DNA of 64,000 nucleotides from Channa striata (Eukaryota; Chordata; Actinopteri; Anabantiformes; Channidae). The position numbers and the translations under genes were made by a program. The notes under the pieces were generated by a model. It did not search any database. It had not been told where the DNA came from and saw nothing but the letters and a program-made list of their open reading frames with translations. This document shows, one piece after another, positions 13,551-25,034 of the stretch. The stretch's first letter is position 1. The number at the start of each line of letters is the position of its first letter. Location: positions 2,418,001 through 2,482,000 of the forward strand of contig CM065183.1 in the NCBI GenBank assembly GCA_033026295.1. The letters run 5' to 3'.

Positions 13551-13554
13551 GAAA

Positions 13555-13860
13555 TAATAATGCCCTGTTTGTAGCTGCCGTCGATGCTCCATAATGGGGA
13601 TGCAGGAGTGAAAGAAAAGTGGGCGAATTAAACTTTAAGGAGATGGTAGTGGAAATTTATTGGTGTCTATTAAAACTCACGTTTAAAGGAAATCGGGGTG
13701 TGAGGTGGAGGGAAAGGGGGAAAGACGGTGGTTTGAAATAATAGGTTTGCAGGGATTTTTCCCCTCACTTTGCACTCTCCTGGTTGGCTGACTGGGTGCC
13801 AGTTTGGCAAGGCCTCGTCATTAAAGATGGCATATGCAGCCGACGGGTCCCTCGGAGTAA
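13555..13860. promoter_or_regulatory. Candidate conserved non-coding element
   Basis: A unique block containing CTCCATAATGGGG, GCGAATTAAACTTTAAGG and AAATTTATTGG. AT-rich homeodomain or HOX-like cores are embedded in a GC-richer context, with no coding signal. It sits directly beside a microsatellite. Cross-species conservation is inferred, not shown. Confidence 0.25.
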
Positions 13861-13889
13861 TGCGAACTTCTGCAGCCTGTCTCAACAAA

Positions 13890-13896
13890 CCCCCCC

Positions 13897-13932
<36 letters not shown>
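13890..13932. repeat. C run followed by (CA)n microsatellite
   Basis: About ten C residues run into some sixteen CA units. It produces a His-Thr-rich frame on the plus strand and a Cys-Val-rich frame on the minus strand, neither of them real. Confidence 0.95.
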
Positions 13933-14219
13933 AAGCAGCACCACCACACCCCGCCCGCCTTCCTCTCACTGATGTTAAAAGAAATCTTTATTGTCAGTCA
14001 CATTTCCTATTCACTTTGTTCACCTGCGCTGACAACCCTGAGCCGTGTGTGAGAGAAACAGTGTGTACAGGTGAGCGCATGCTATCCATGTGTGAGTGTG
14101 GGTTTCACATGCACGGACGAAGGTGTGAGGACGCAGCAGATTTGTATGTGTGTGTGCCCACCGCTGTACAGTAGTCTACTTTTCTCTATTGCCCCCCTTG
14201 TCCCCCCGTTCATCTCCCT

Positions 14220-14340
14220 CCTCTAGATGTCGGCATCCCTGAGTTTCTAAATGCTCCCTCATTAGCTGAAATATGTTTGAAAGCTCCAAGTGAGAGGCTG
14301 GTAACGAAGTGGTGCTGGCTCCATCCCTCTATCTCCCAGT
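14220..14340. promoter_or_regulatory. Candidate conserved non-coding element
   Basis: A short block containing CCTCATTAGCTGAAATATG and GGCTGGTAACGAAGTGG. It carries a TAAT core on each strand context and has no open frame. Evidence is texture only. Confidence 0.22.
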
Positions 14341-14369
14341 GTCTGACAGGTGGGGAGAATAAGGGGTGG

Positions 14370-14520
14370 GCTTGGGTTGGGAGGGCTGTTTGATTTGAGG
14401 ATGAGGGGGTGACTGAGGAGGAGGAGGAGAAGAAGGAAGAAGCAAGGGAAGGGGGAAGGAAAGGATGTGGGAGGTGGACCTCAGTGATGTGGAGTGGAGC
14501 GGAGTTGGGGGGGTGTCACC
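14370..14520. repeat. Purine-rich (G/A) tract
   Basis: The plus strand is almost entirely G and A, with many GGG runs and GAGGAGGAG units. This could form triplex or G-quadruplex DNA. The open frames on both strands here are low-complexity artefacts. Confidence 0.6.
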
Positions 14521-14599
14521 AGCTTTGCGGCGCCTCTCCACCCCGCAAAAGCCTTCATGTGTCTTGGTGCTCCTCTGTGACTGCAGTACCTCGATGGGA

Positions 14600-14960
14600 G
14601 AGGGATGACAAGTCCCAGTAAATAATTTATCTGGCTCAGCCACCGAGTTCGCCCCCCGCTTCATTATACCTGATTGGCTCCTTAATGGGGTGAATCATTT
14701 GAAGGCACTGGGCCAGTTGCAGAGATGTTCTCCTGAAGAAGGCGACGGGTTTCTGATCTTTCCCACTGTAATGAGGAGTAGGAGACCAAAGTCCAAACAC
14801 TTCTTCTTTGAAACAGGAAGCAGTGGTGTGGCGGCCAGCTGAGTTCTTAATGATGGACTTCAGCAGAGGGCCTGCTGCAAACGTGCTTGTGACAGTTTGG
14901 AGCATAGACAGTGTATGGATACTTGTCAATTCATTACCTGCGCCCTTTATGTAAATTATT
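14600..14960. promoter_or_regulatory. Candidate conserved non-coding element
   Basis: A unique GC-moderate block after the purine tract, with CTGATTGGCTCC (CCAAT-box-like), TTAATGGGGTG and GTTCTTAATGATGG. It shows no coding signal. Possible enhancer; conservation untested. Confidence 0.25.
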
Positions 14961-15159
14961 TCTTTGAGTTGTGTTGCACTACTGTCGAAAGTTTAAGGAA
15001 ATTTTCTCCGGAATAAATTGGCTTTGAAGAACATCGTTTTGCCTTGATATTGAACAATTTAGCCCATGAAATAAAATAAGAGAGCATGAAAGGCAAGTGT
15101 CAACCAAAACGCAGTACAATAATAATAATACTAAGTGCGTGAAATCTAAACTCATCAAG

Positions 15160-15545
15160 GAGTTGTGATTGGCAGGCCATCAGTTGGAAAACTTCACAGT
15201 AATTGCTTTACTCCAGGTGAGGCAGTGGGAGTCTGCTACTTGTTTATGGAGATGGAAGTATCAAAATCCTCCGGGTGACGAGCTGCAAACGCCTGGCATA
15301 CAATCTGTCTGCTGTCTCATGACCCCCGACGCCGGGGCTGATAAGAGGCGCTCGAGGAGCTATCTGGGAGCGATAGAGGGAGATTTTCAGACTGTGTATC
15401 ACACACGCAAATTGAAACTTTTGCATCTTTTCCTTATCTGCTGCAGTTTTTTTTCCTCCACGGAGAGATAAGAGTTCATGCTTAGAAGGACTGATTATCT
15501 CCCAAAATAAACAAATATGGACAGCCATGTCTATCAAGCCATGAC
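15160..15545. promoter_or_regulatory. Candidate enhancer with a GATA-motif cluster
   Basis: Four WGATAR-type motifs fall within 162 bases: TGATAAG at 15339-15345, CTTATCT at 15433-15439, AGATAAG at 15466-15472 and TTATCT at 15495-15500. Random sequence would give roughly one per 500 bases counting both strands. The block is unique and non-coding, and it also carries a TTTATGGAG (HOX/CDX-like) motif and AAATAAACAAATATGG (forkhead-like, TAAACA). Function as a GATA-responsive enhancer is inference. Confidence 0.35.
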
Positions 15546-15600
15546 AAAACCTCTACCTCCACCGCTCATTTATATACATTTAGTCACTGCGCTGACACTG

Positions 15601-15627
15601 TTAAGGAGGAGGAGGAGGAGGAGGAGA
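15601..15627. repeat. (GGA)n microsatellite
   Basis: About eight GGA units just after the GATA-motif block. Confidence 0.9.
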
Positions 15628-15629
15628 AT

Positions 15630-16145
15630 CAGGTGGGGGTGAATGTTTGGATTAGTTTGGCACCAGCAAAGAACTTTAAATTGAATTCCTTCTTTGAATT
15701 ACACAAACTGTGTTGTAATCAGCGCTGTCACATTGCAAAGTGCATTAGCTCATCGTTTAATTTTATAAAAAAATAGTGATGTTAAATCCTTCCCGAGTCA
15801 GGTGATTTTGATCGTTTATATACCCAAGGAAAAAAAAATTACATTTACATTATTGACGAAGAACTGCATTAAAAGTTTTGTTTATGGAAACAATCAATAT
15901 TGTGCAAAACAAGTAAAAAAAACAAGACAATTTCTTTCCAATTAGTGAATATAATATGAAGTTGTTTTTTTCGAGTTGTTCGTTTATCTCTATAACTAAG
16001 AGGGATGGGTTAAAGGGACAATCTCTAAGAAGCTGGCTGATGTTCAATTAACCTAATAACACAGAGTGTGATGCTGTCTGCTTGTAGCAGTTAGCTCAGG
16101 TAGCACAGTGATTAAAGTGTGCTCACAACACGGATTCTGCAAACA
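15630..16145. other. AT-rich spacer
   Basis: I see no gene. The spacer is AT-rich, with A runs at about 15830-15840 and 15915-15925. Confidence 0.5.
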
Positions 16146-16149
16146 CTAA

Positions 16150-16480
16150 GAAATGTGACTGCATGACCTCGGGAAGCGGAGGAGCTCTATGACAGCGTAT
16201 GTCTCAGTTAGAGAGAAAATGGAGGGCTCCTCCAAGCTCTCGAAATAACCAAGCGTACCTTTTGTGTTAGATACTCATGTCAGGGCTGCTGGCAACTTGA
16301 CTGGCTTTCAGCAGTTCACGGTTAAAGAAATGTGACCCTCCATCCGAACCCCCTTTTGTGCTGACCTTTCTTTAGGCCGGCAGGCTAATTTTTTGCTTCA
16401 GTGCTCAGCAGTTGAGATGTGTCTCTTAATGCAACCTGGAATGAACACAGGTATGCATGACAAAACCGACTGAACCGTCC
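16150..16480. promoter_or_regulatory. Candidate conserved non-coding element
   Basis: A unique GC-moderate block containing GGGAAGCGGAGGAGC and a possible nuclear-receptor half site (TGACCTCG). It has no recognisable peptide. The call is based on texture and its position in a cluster of similar blocks. Confidence 0.18.
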
Positions 16481-16489
16481 TCTGGTTGA

Positions 16490-18600
16490 TCTAAAAAATG
16501 ATATGGGGAGAAATGATGGTGTTTGTGTCGGAACACCTACACAAACACCATCCAAACTTACCTCATTTAATCTGCTTGATTCAAACTGGAGTTTGCCACC
16601 CCCCACCTCCAACCCCCATTTGTCTGTGCAGGACTGAACAGAGCACTCACAGACCTCTGCGTGGTCTAAGTCTGGTCCCAAATACACTCTTAAGCGTTTT
16701 GCTTGTGGTGAAAACGTGACCTCAGTTTGACCCCAAACAGCAGATTTTCGCTAAACGGCTAGCTGACAGCTAAAGTGTGTTTTTGAGATGGTGATATATA
16801 AATTTTTTTTATGTTGTCTTTGCCATGTATTACTTTTTTAGGTCATGTCAAGATGGGGCCTTGATAAAAGAGTATGTTTCATGTCTCTTCCAGTATCTTA
16901 AGGGTTGTCCTGGCCCATGTGGGCATAATGACACGGGTGGGTTGTCAACTGATGTTGCTCATGTGAGTCGTCTTGGCTACAATAGCTGGATCATGCAGTC
17001 ATTTGAACTCTCTTCCGACATTCCAGCTTTGTGGTAACTTGTTTCATCATCTCTGCACGAAGTCTTGGCACCAGACAGCTTCATCAATGCCCCTAAAATT
17101 CCCATATAAAGCGAGAAACCAAATCAACCTGAAACAAGAGAATTTACAGGTGGATGAGTTTGAATGCTTCAAGCTCCAGCTGTAAAATAAATTCTGTGCT
17201 ATAACTTGAGGCCCATCGTTTGTAAAAAACAACTTTGTCTTTACTAATAAGAGTCGACTTCTAAGTCTAATGCAGACAAATTTACCCCTGTAGTGGTACA
17301 ACTGTTAGACGTATGAGTCCTGTCAAATCTCACTGTGAATCCAACATCTTTTGATCTTCATTCCCACTTCTTTATTTCCAGCAGCACAATCACTTTTACT
17401 GATCTGATCTCCATAAAGCGACACAGAGCAGCACTACAAATACTGAGCCAACTCAAAGAGACAGAGGAGGAAATATATTTAGACAGATGATTCCAGATTT
17501 TACTGAAATATGTGTCCTCACAGTAACACACTGCTACGTTTTGCCCAGTAGCCCCACACCAATCAGACTTCACCCATAAATGACTGAACTGACTTGGGGC
17601 ATGCAGCATGATAACAGGAAGTGATTGTTTCATTTGCAGTGCCACTGCTGGACCCACGAAGAGCATCACCTTAAAAATAATAATCACTTCATTGTGATAG
17701 ATAGATTTTACAGTATCCTTTTATTAAGTATCCTTAATAAATGTATCCTTTTGTGTGTTTGTGTGTTCATAAAGATGTGTTGTCTTTTAGGGCCAGTGAT
17801 GGAGAGAGAAATTAAATTATCTGACCACATTGTTAGGTCAGAGAAGTAATTTAGAGGAAACTGAAAATATATTCACATTAAAATACACAATTAAAAAGCT
17901 TTAATTTGTGCCTCTTTTCCTCTTTGTCCATATTAGTTTTTGTGCAAATTCATGCAACCATTCAGAAGCACAAATAATGTGGTAAAATTTACGTTTTTTT
18001 AAAGTAGAAAGGTTTACCAACCATGTGACTGACTTGATGTTGAGCCAGAAATTTCCATTTCCTTCTTCCTTGCAGCAAATACGAAGGTGGGTCATAATGG
18101 CAGCGCACTTTTCTGAGCAATGTTTCCAGATCATCCTGCAGGATCAGGGGTCTACCTCGGTGTGTCCTACCAGTTAGATGTGTTAAGAGGACTGTCAGTG
18201 AAAATGGAATGCTCCCAGGGGCCATTCTGATAAGGAAGTCAGCAGTTTGTACGGTCATAGGTTTTGGGTAATGACTTCTAACATATAACATCACAAAGAG
18301 AAACCACTAAATATGAGCTTGGGGTTTAGACCTCTGAAGGGAGCTCGGAGTAGAGCCGGGAGCCACTGAGGTAGTTTGATCATCTCAGGATACGTATCAG
18401 GATACGTCCTTAAGCCAATCCCACAAAGACCCGGGAAACTACGTGCCACTAGTAACCAGCAAAAAAAAAAAACGTTTCTGTTGTCAACAAACATTTTAAA
18501 GGTAATGTTAGAGTTTGATTCATACCAAGCCGATGAAACTCATTCAACATGAAACCCCGTCCCTTTTCCAACATAAGTGTGTCCTCGTACAGACAATGAG
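16490..18600. other. Non-coding sequence, no gene seen
   Basis: Short overlapping frames only, none with a domain. CTGAAAATATATTCAC-type AT-rich stretches are common, and a short direct repeat (GGATACGTATCAGGATACGT) lies at about 18389-18408. I see nothing else. Confidence 0.5.
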
Positions 18601-18729
18601 CAGAAACCACAGGTGAAAGAAAGGTGGCCAGAGTTTGGTGGGTTCACTCCTCATCCCTAATGCTCGGAGTGCTGCGTCGTCTCTAAAATGCGGCAGATCC
18701 GTCCTCTGTGGGATTTGTCAAGGAACTTT

Positions 18730-18860
18730 CTTTGATTGTCGCTTCTTTCTTCTCTCTCTTTACATCTTCTTTCCTCTGTCTTCCCTCCTCTCCTCTTCAC
18801 CTTCAAGCGTGCTGTCATCCCTCCCTCTTGTCCCCCATCAGCAGTACACCATACCCCACC
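18730..18860. repeat. Pyrimidine-rich (CT) tract
   Basis: The plus strand is almost entirely C and T, with TTCTTCTCTCTC-type runs. The two open frames on the plus strand and one on the minus strand are low-complexity artefacts. Confidence 0.6.
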
Positions 18861-18939
18861 CACCCAGCTCCCATGACAGGGTTGTGTGGGGGGGTTGTGT
18901 TGCGGTTGCCCTGTTTATGCAATCCCCCTTGTTTTGAAG

Positions 18940-19310
18940 TGACAGGCCAGGGATAGATATGCAATATTAAAGAGAGGCCTTATGAATTTTTGACATCTAA
19001 TTAGTTGCTTCCCCGTTAACATATCGTGGCTTGCGGGGGCATGGAGCGCTCCACCGGGGCCCCTCTGAAGTGTAGGGCAGAAAAAAAGGGCCCGCTGCCA
19101 CCTCTAATGTATTCCCCTCTAATGTAAGTAGTAATCATAGCACTAAGGTTAATTAATGGCCCTCCGAAGCCATGCTTTCTACAGAATATTAGGCCTATGG
19201 TGTCATCAGAGCACCAATTAGAGGCTTTTTCCTGCTCCTGCTTCAAATGTTAATGGCCGCAGTTTCAGGGCCGCAGAGCGACAGAGAAGAGGTAAAGCGC
19301 TGAGGTGATT
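18940..19310. promoter_or_regulatory. Candidate conserved non-coding element (strong texture)
   Basis: A unique block with CATCTAATTAGTTGC (a palindromic TAATTA homeodomain site), CTCTAATGTATTCC, GTTAATTAATGGCC, CACCAATTAGAGGC and AATGTTAATGGCCGC. At least six TAAT cores are embedded in GC-rich unique DNA with no coding signal. This texture is typical of vertebrate developmental enhancers, but conservation must be shown by alignment. Confidence 0.38.
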
Positions 19311-19319
19311 GTCGCACTT

Positions 19320-20285
19320 TATGGATGGTACAGTGCACAGGCCAGCAGGCTGGCAGTCACACAAAGACACACACAGCGGAGAGATGTCCACATGGCTTTA
19401 AAACGACATTCTCAAAAGTAAAGACAAATGTCAAAAGTCAAATGTCGCTTTTGCTGCCTTGTTGCACAAATGACATCATTTTGTGCAAGCATTTATCCGC
19501 AGGGGGTTGACAAGATTGCTGGTCAATAGCATTGACTCAGCAATTATGTGTCCAGCTGCTAGTCTTATAGGGCCCAAGTGGATTCACTTTGTGTATTTGG
19601 ATGCCTTTTTTTTTTCAGTGTGTCAAACAGAATAATGCGACAGAAGCCGACTTGTCCCACAAAGACTCTCCTATGTTGAAGCAACTGGAAAATGCAAACC
19701 AAGTGTATCAAAATAGATGTTCAGGGACATTCACAGAAGTAAAAGCTGAGGTATCTAACTTCGATTAAACATTACGGGTCTAGCTTACAAAATGCTGCAT
19801 TCTCTATGTCCATACCCACGGTAATTGTCTGATCAATGTGAATGAGTGAATGAATGAATATTTAAATGTACTGCCGCAAGTGAGTCAAAGTTGAGACACT
19901 CATTAACTAAATTCATACTTTGATGTACTTTGATTTCATTAAGTCCACAGTGTGGACGGTCATGTCACAGCTTTTTTATGTGTTGCCTGCCGTAGCGTTA
20001 AACTCACACAACATCAGTGTGTTGGACACACATTTGTAAAATACCAAAACTAATAAGTGGCAGCTGTTAAATGTTTTATGTGGGGAAAAGTTTTTCACCT
20101 GTCATCTTACTACAGTATCAATATGACCACGAGCAGGACTGTAAAGCCGTAAAAGCACCTGCTGCTCAGTCACCACCAGTAGCAGCCTGTGCTTGAACTG
20201 GGCAGCTCCCAGTATGAATTTGTGCAGCCTGTTCGGAACACTTCACAGAGCTCTGTCGACTTTCCCTGAGTAAACAAAGGTTAAA
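19320..20285. other. Non-coding sequence, no gene seen
   Basis: Mixed AT-rich sequence with a 10-base T run near 19607. I see no domain-bearing frame. Confidence 0.5.
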
Positions 20286-20614
20286 AGACGAGTGTGCAGG
20301 CATGCACACGCACACACACAGACACACACTGTCACTCACAGCTCAACTCACAGTCCACATAATGATGAAGTGACCAAAGGAAGGAGTGTGTTGTTGTGTA
20401 TGTGGAGCCTCAGCACAACTTTGAACTGGAGATGTCAGCGGCTCCCTAGACCCGTCTTCTTCTTCTGTCTGAAGCTCTCCCTCTGTCTCTCTCCCCTCCA
20501 TATGTCTGTCGGCCGCTGTCCTTTGTTCATATTTAATTCCCATAGGAGCAGCTTGAGTGCAGTAGGCCACCACCACAGCACCGGCTCCTCTTTAATAGTA
20601 AAACATATGTAAAC

Positions 20615-20616
<2 letters not shown>

Positions 20617-20658
<42 letters not shown>
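20617..20658. repeat. (TG)n microsatellite
   Basis: About twenty TG units, followed by two imperfect GCATACGTGTGT units up to 20680. A Cys-Val frame across it is spurious. Confidence 0.95.
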
Positions 20659-20659
<1 letters not shown>

Positions 20660-20689
20660 ATACGTGTGTGCATACGTGTGGTGTTTTTT

Positions 20690-21835
20690 TACAAGACAAT
20701 AAAGGAAAATACAGATTTAGAAAGCTGTATTAATGTAAACACCACCAAAAAGTACAAAACAGATAGGCAGGCTGTTTTACACCTTTTAAGGGAAACTGGG
20801 CCAAAAAGTGAATCATCTCATCAGGTATCTGTGGACAGCTGGTGACAAAGGAGAGCGCCATGACACATTGTTATCACATCAGCAACACCTTATGGAATGT
20901 CTAGCCAGCTTTGATGCAAAATGCCTCTCTTCTTTAACATGTCAGGAGCGACTCTAGAGCCCAGTGTCAGTTTTACCTCTGTAGTAGTAGTTCACATATG
21001 TCTCGATAAAGGGGGGACAGCAGGGCACCCCCAGAACTAAATGAGCTTGTCTCGTTTCCATGCGTTGTCTATTATTACTTATCCATTAAAAGTCTTGGAG
21101 GAAGCCAGAGCTAGTCTTGTCATGGAAGTCTTGGAATACCCGACAACAGGTCGCGAGTCTATCAAAGTGCCAAGAAGGGCCCCTCTTAGTAGAAGAAGGA
21201 CAACAACAACCTTTTGTCACTATAGTCACATATACATTTGCACATACATGTTACAGCAGGAGGAGCTTCCTGTCACGACAGTACAGATTTTAGTGCCTCT
21301 TTTGGGACGTTGATACTGGAAGCCCGTTTCCCAAAGGCCTTTTTGGGCATTCAATGTTTCCATGGTTTGCCTAAAATAAATGATTTTTCTTTTACATTAA
21401 CAGTTTCTAATCCATAACAATGTTCCAAAGCTTTAAGAATTTTGGTGTAGTTGCTGGGTTGTGGGCATTTTTACATTTCGAATTCATTGCTAAACAAATG
21501 TGTCACATGCACAAAACACTCACAATCCCAGACAACTCCCCACCATGATCAATTAACTGATTATTCCTTTCGCTGGCTGGTGATTGGCTACCAGTGAGGC
21601 TATTAATCACGTTCTATCTGTGCTGATCGGGAGATGCCTATCCTGCTCTCAATCAGCTCCTCATGCGTCACATGCTAAGTGTGGTGTAGGAAGGAATACA
21701 TGCACGACTTCAAGTTCAGGAAGCTGTTTAGGCATAAGTGGAACTGAACCATTATTATAATAGGTCTATTCCTATTTAACTATTTGAATCGCTTCAGTTT
21801 AGCACAGTGGCAATTTGTTTTGATGGGCTGTTTAT

Positions 21836-21866
<31 letters not shown>

Positions 21867-22340
21867 GTTTATAATATTAATATTGACTTTTGAATTAACA
21901 AGCAAGTCCCAGGGCCTCAAACGCTGCATGTATCATAAGCTTAAAATTCTAAGCATGTTGAAATGTTGTAATCAAGTATGAATTACAAAACAAACACAAA
22001 GTGTTAGTAAAATGTGGTAAAATGATAAAGTGATAGAATCCCGTCTCGTGTGTTGGCTCACGTTAACCAACTGTCTAAGTCGTGGCTGAATGTCACCCTG
22101 CTGTGACCCTTCATGCTATAGGGCACAATCGGACATTTTGTGAACCTCTCTCCTCTGAATCCTGCACACTGTCGTTCTCCCTGTGAAACCAGTTCCTTCA
22201 AACAGTGGCCTGTAGGACAAAGTTACTCTCCGAGAGTTGAAAATGGATAAGCGGGTTGTCATTAATATTCCAAGTTTCAAGTTTAATAAGTCGCTATAAT
22301 CACTACAGTGTCAATCAAAGGTCACACACCAAACCGCCGA
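20690..22340. other. Non-coding sequence with a (TA)n repeat
   Basis: I see no gene. A (TA)n tract lies at 21841-21866. The open frame at 21041-21313 has no recognisable domain. Otherwise the region is plain. Confidence 0.5.
21841..21866. repeat. (TA)n microsatellite
   Basis: About thirteen TA units in AT-rich context. Confidence 0.9.
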
Positions 22341-22345
22341 GTGTT

Positions 22346-22369
22346 ATATCATGTCAGATATCATGTCAG
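22346..22369. repeat. Perfect tandem duplication of a 12-mer
   Basis: ATATCATGTCAG occurs twice in a row without mismatch. It lies at the edge of an enhancer-like block. Confidence 0.85.
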
Positions 22370-22720
22370 ATGCGGAGACGAGGGAGGAGGAACTGATCTC
22401 CAATCACTGCCTGTTTCCTGAGCGCTCACCTCATCTCGAGCACTTGCCTCCCTCTGCCATAATATTCTTTTTGTGTTATTCCTTCACTTTTTTTTTTCAA
22501 TTAGAGTCAATTGACCTGACAGAATTGCAGCAATTAAGTGATTTTTGTAATGGTCCTGGGCTAATTTGCCTTGGCTTGTCAGCTGTATTTTATGTCGCCA
22601 ACCCCCCACCTCGCTTACTCTCCCTGCCACATAATAGCTTATAATTTCAAAATCTTTACCCTCCGCTTCCTTCTCAATAAATCGCAATTACAGGAAGTTG
22701 TTAGAGATGCCTACACTCCC
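22370..22720. promoter_or_regulatory. Candidate conserved non-coding element rich in homeodomain-like cores
   Basis: Dense AT-rich cores in unique sequence: TTCAATTAGAGTCAATTGAC, AGCAATTAAGTG, GGGCTAATTTGCC, CACATAATAGC and CGCAATTACAGG. A TGACCTGACA stretch may be a nuclear-receptor or MEIS/TGIF-like site. There is no coding signal; opposite-strand frames overlap across it. The texture is typical of a developmental enhancer, with conservation untested. Confidence 0.38.
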
Positions 22721-22724
22721 CATC

Positions 22725-23165
22725 ACCACCAGCAACCCCACACACACCCTGTCCACCCCCCACCGCTTTACTCTGTGCCGTCAGTGATATTTTTATATAT
22801 ATCTTTTTTTTTAAGCAATTGACAGCGCGGCAGAGAGCAGCAGAGGAAATCTATTTGTTTGCAGAGCCTTAATGTAATCGCACTTCATGTGTGTACACTG
22901 AGTCCAACTCTCCCGGGCTCCAGCACACGCAGAAGTTTACTCTCTCCACATTGCTCATTAAGTTATGATTTCCTGGCAGCTGGTCTTTGGAAGGAATATC
23001 TTGTATATTTTATTATTTTTTTAAGGTTTAAAAAGTGTTAACGACGGATCCCGTTGAAGGTCATGTCATGAACTGAACTCTTGACCAGTCAGCGGACGGC
23101 TTTGGTTCTGCCTTTGGGGTTATTGTGGAGCCTTGGCAGCAGAATTTGGTGAGGGGGGTTTCAGC
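22725..23165. other. Non-coding spacer
   Basis: I see no gene. A C-rich stretch lies at about 22720-22770, with a TATATAT run near 22795. Confidence 0.5.
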
Positions 23166-23171
23166 CCCCAG

Positions 23172-23172
<1 letters not shown>

Positions 23173-23202
<30 letters not shown>

Positions 23203-23203
23203 C

Positions 23204-23243
<40 letters not shown>

Positions 23244-23247
23244 CACT
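23173..23247. repeat. Long interrupted (CA)n microsatellite
   Basis: Three CA blocks are separated by single-base interruptions (ACCCAC and AAACAC) over about 75 bases. It generates the His-Thr and Cys-Val frames found here on either strand. Confidence 0.95.
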
Positions 23248-23399
23248 ACCTCCCTACCATCCCACTTTGCTCCTGTTTTCTCTCATCCATTAAGCTCAAA
23301 CCCACCGCCACGCTTCGAGTCTCCTCATAAAATATGCAAATGAACTCCAAATGAAATACCTTTTTTTTCTGCTACCTCCGAGCTTGAAGGCCTTCCATC

Positions 23400-23910
23400 A
23401 GTTCAGTGAGCGCCCCCACCAAACCCCACACCCCCACCCCAATACTAATCATCTCTGTACGTAATAACTCCAGAGCTGAGCATCTGCTTGCCTCTATAAC
23501 ACTTCACTGATCTCCCCCCTCCACCATCCCACAGCCCCTCCTCACCAACCCCCACCCCACACCCCCCATCACAATCTACATGTATTAGGTCGTAATGACT
23601 TAGTGGTTAAAAGCAAATAGATGCCAGGGGACATACAGATGCCCCCCACCCACAACCCCCACCACACACACACAAACACACACATACACAGATGCCCAAC
23701 TCTGGCTACTCAAGATAAATGGTGCTGAGTGAGAGAAGAACTGAGCCCTATCAGTCACAATAACTGTTGTCACCCCCCATTCTCCACCCCCATTCAATCC
23801 AAGACCCGTGGGAGCCAGGGGTAGGGGGTAAAAGTTTGTTAGCACCTTTTGTTGGCAACTACAGTGAACACAGCAGACAGCAGAGGAAGCAAAGTTAGCA
23901 GGTTTTGGGG
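23400..23910. other. C-rich low-complexity tract
   Basis: Long stretches of CCCC-containing sequence on the plus strand, including CCCCACCCCAC-type units near 23430-23565 and 23760-23790. I see no gene. A minus-strand frame at 23600-23944 is compositionally biased and unrecognisable. Confidence 0.5.
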
Positions 23911-23988
23911 GGGTGGGGGGTGACTGACAACAAATAAGCGACAATGGGCTTTAACCAATTAGCACAATCGCACACTTAGATATTAGAT

Positions 23989-24014
23989 GGTGTGTGTGTG
24001 TGTGTGTTTGTGTG
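23989..24014. repeat. (TG)n microsatellite
   Basis: About nine TG units with a TTTG interruption. Confidence 0.9.
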
Positions 24015-24059
24015 CCGGGAACATCAGGTGGAATCGCTGCACCTTCGCACAAACACTCC

Positions 24060-24480
24060 TAACTTTCTCCATCTTAAAGTTGGCGTCCTAATGCTATTTT
24101 AGTTCAGCGGCAGCAGCAGCCGCAGAGGCGGCTGATCGATGGATAGTTTGCCGCTTGATAACTCTATTTCCTCACGCAATCTCATTCCAGTAAGCATAAG
24201 TATACTGATACTGGGCCCTAATGGCTGTGCGTGCTGTGCTTAACACAGTTTGAAATGAATAACCCCACTAACAGTCTCATAGCCATTACAAGCAGGACTT
24301 AAATGATCATTTGGGAGGATGAAACCACTGATAGCGTTTTTGAAATTATCCTAATATCATTTTCAGTTTGCCTAAATCATTCTAATGAGATGTGCCACTT
24401 AGTAACCATGTTGGAGCTGAAATAAGACCCATGTTTCAGCTGTGTCAAACGCCCCGGATGTAAAACGGCTGCAGAAATAT
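24060..24480. promoter_or_regulatory. Candidate conserved non-coding element (strong texture)
   Basis: A unique non-coding block with GGGCCCTAATGGCTGTGC, TAGCCATTACAAGC, AATGATCATTTGG (POU/homeodomain-like) and CATTCTAATGAGATG. TAAT cores alternate with GC-richer spacers, as in the block at 18940-19310. No peptide motif is present. Enhancer role is inferred. Confidence 0.36.
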
Positions 24481-24591
24481 GACCGCCCACTGCTACAATA
24501 AGTGGCCTCAGTGTGTGTGTACGTGTGCGTGAACAATTCCTTCCAGCTCTATTTGCGCCGTGCAGCAATTCCTCAAAGCAGCAGATCGTTT

Positions 24592-24670
24592 TGTTGTTGT
24601 TGTTGTTGTTGATTGAAGCATTTTATTTTCTAGAGACACACACACACACACACACACACAGACACACGCT
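24592..24670. repeat. (GTT)n and (CA)n microsatellites
   Basis: About seven GTT units (24592-24612), then about eighteen CA units (24634-24670). They account for the poly-Leu and Thr-His stretches in a 178-codon plus-strand frame, which is therefore not a gene. Confidence 0.93.
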
Positions 24671-24739
24671 CACAAATGGGCTCAGGAGAGGCAGGGAGAC
24701 GGATACATACATTCAGTTGGATCAACAAATAAATTATTC

Positions 24740-25030
24740 ACAGCGATATGACAGCAGATGTTTGGGAGGCCGTGATTCAGCAGTGGTCTGCGCTGCAACT
24801 TTTGATCAGAAATGCCAAAATCAGGCCCTGTGTGGCCGACAGACGGCTGGATGGGAACCTGCGCTCCGACTCCCATCTCCACCCCCCATCCCCCCTTCTG
24901 CCGTCTTATCATCCCGCTTATTTCTCAGGCCATTTGTTTACGGGACGGCGGTTTTTGCGGCTGTAGGCCGCAGTCACAAGGCTGTAGATTTATTATTTGA
25001 TCACAGCTGGGAACAGAAATGGCCAGTGAC
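24740..25030. promoter_or_regulatory. Candidate conserved non-coding element
   Basis: A unique GC-moderate block with GATTTATTATTTGATCACAG (HOX-like, near 24986) and CGTGATTCAGC. Frames in several registers overlap across it without any domain. Low confidence. Confidence 0.22.
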
Positions 25031-25034
25031 AAAA

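Noticed and set aside
23061..23343. His-Thr and Cys-Val frames
   Set aside because: Translation of a long CA microsatellite on both strands.
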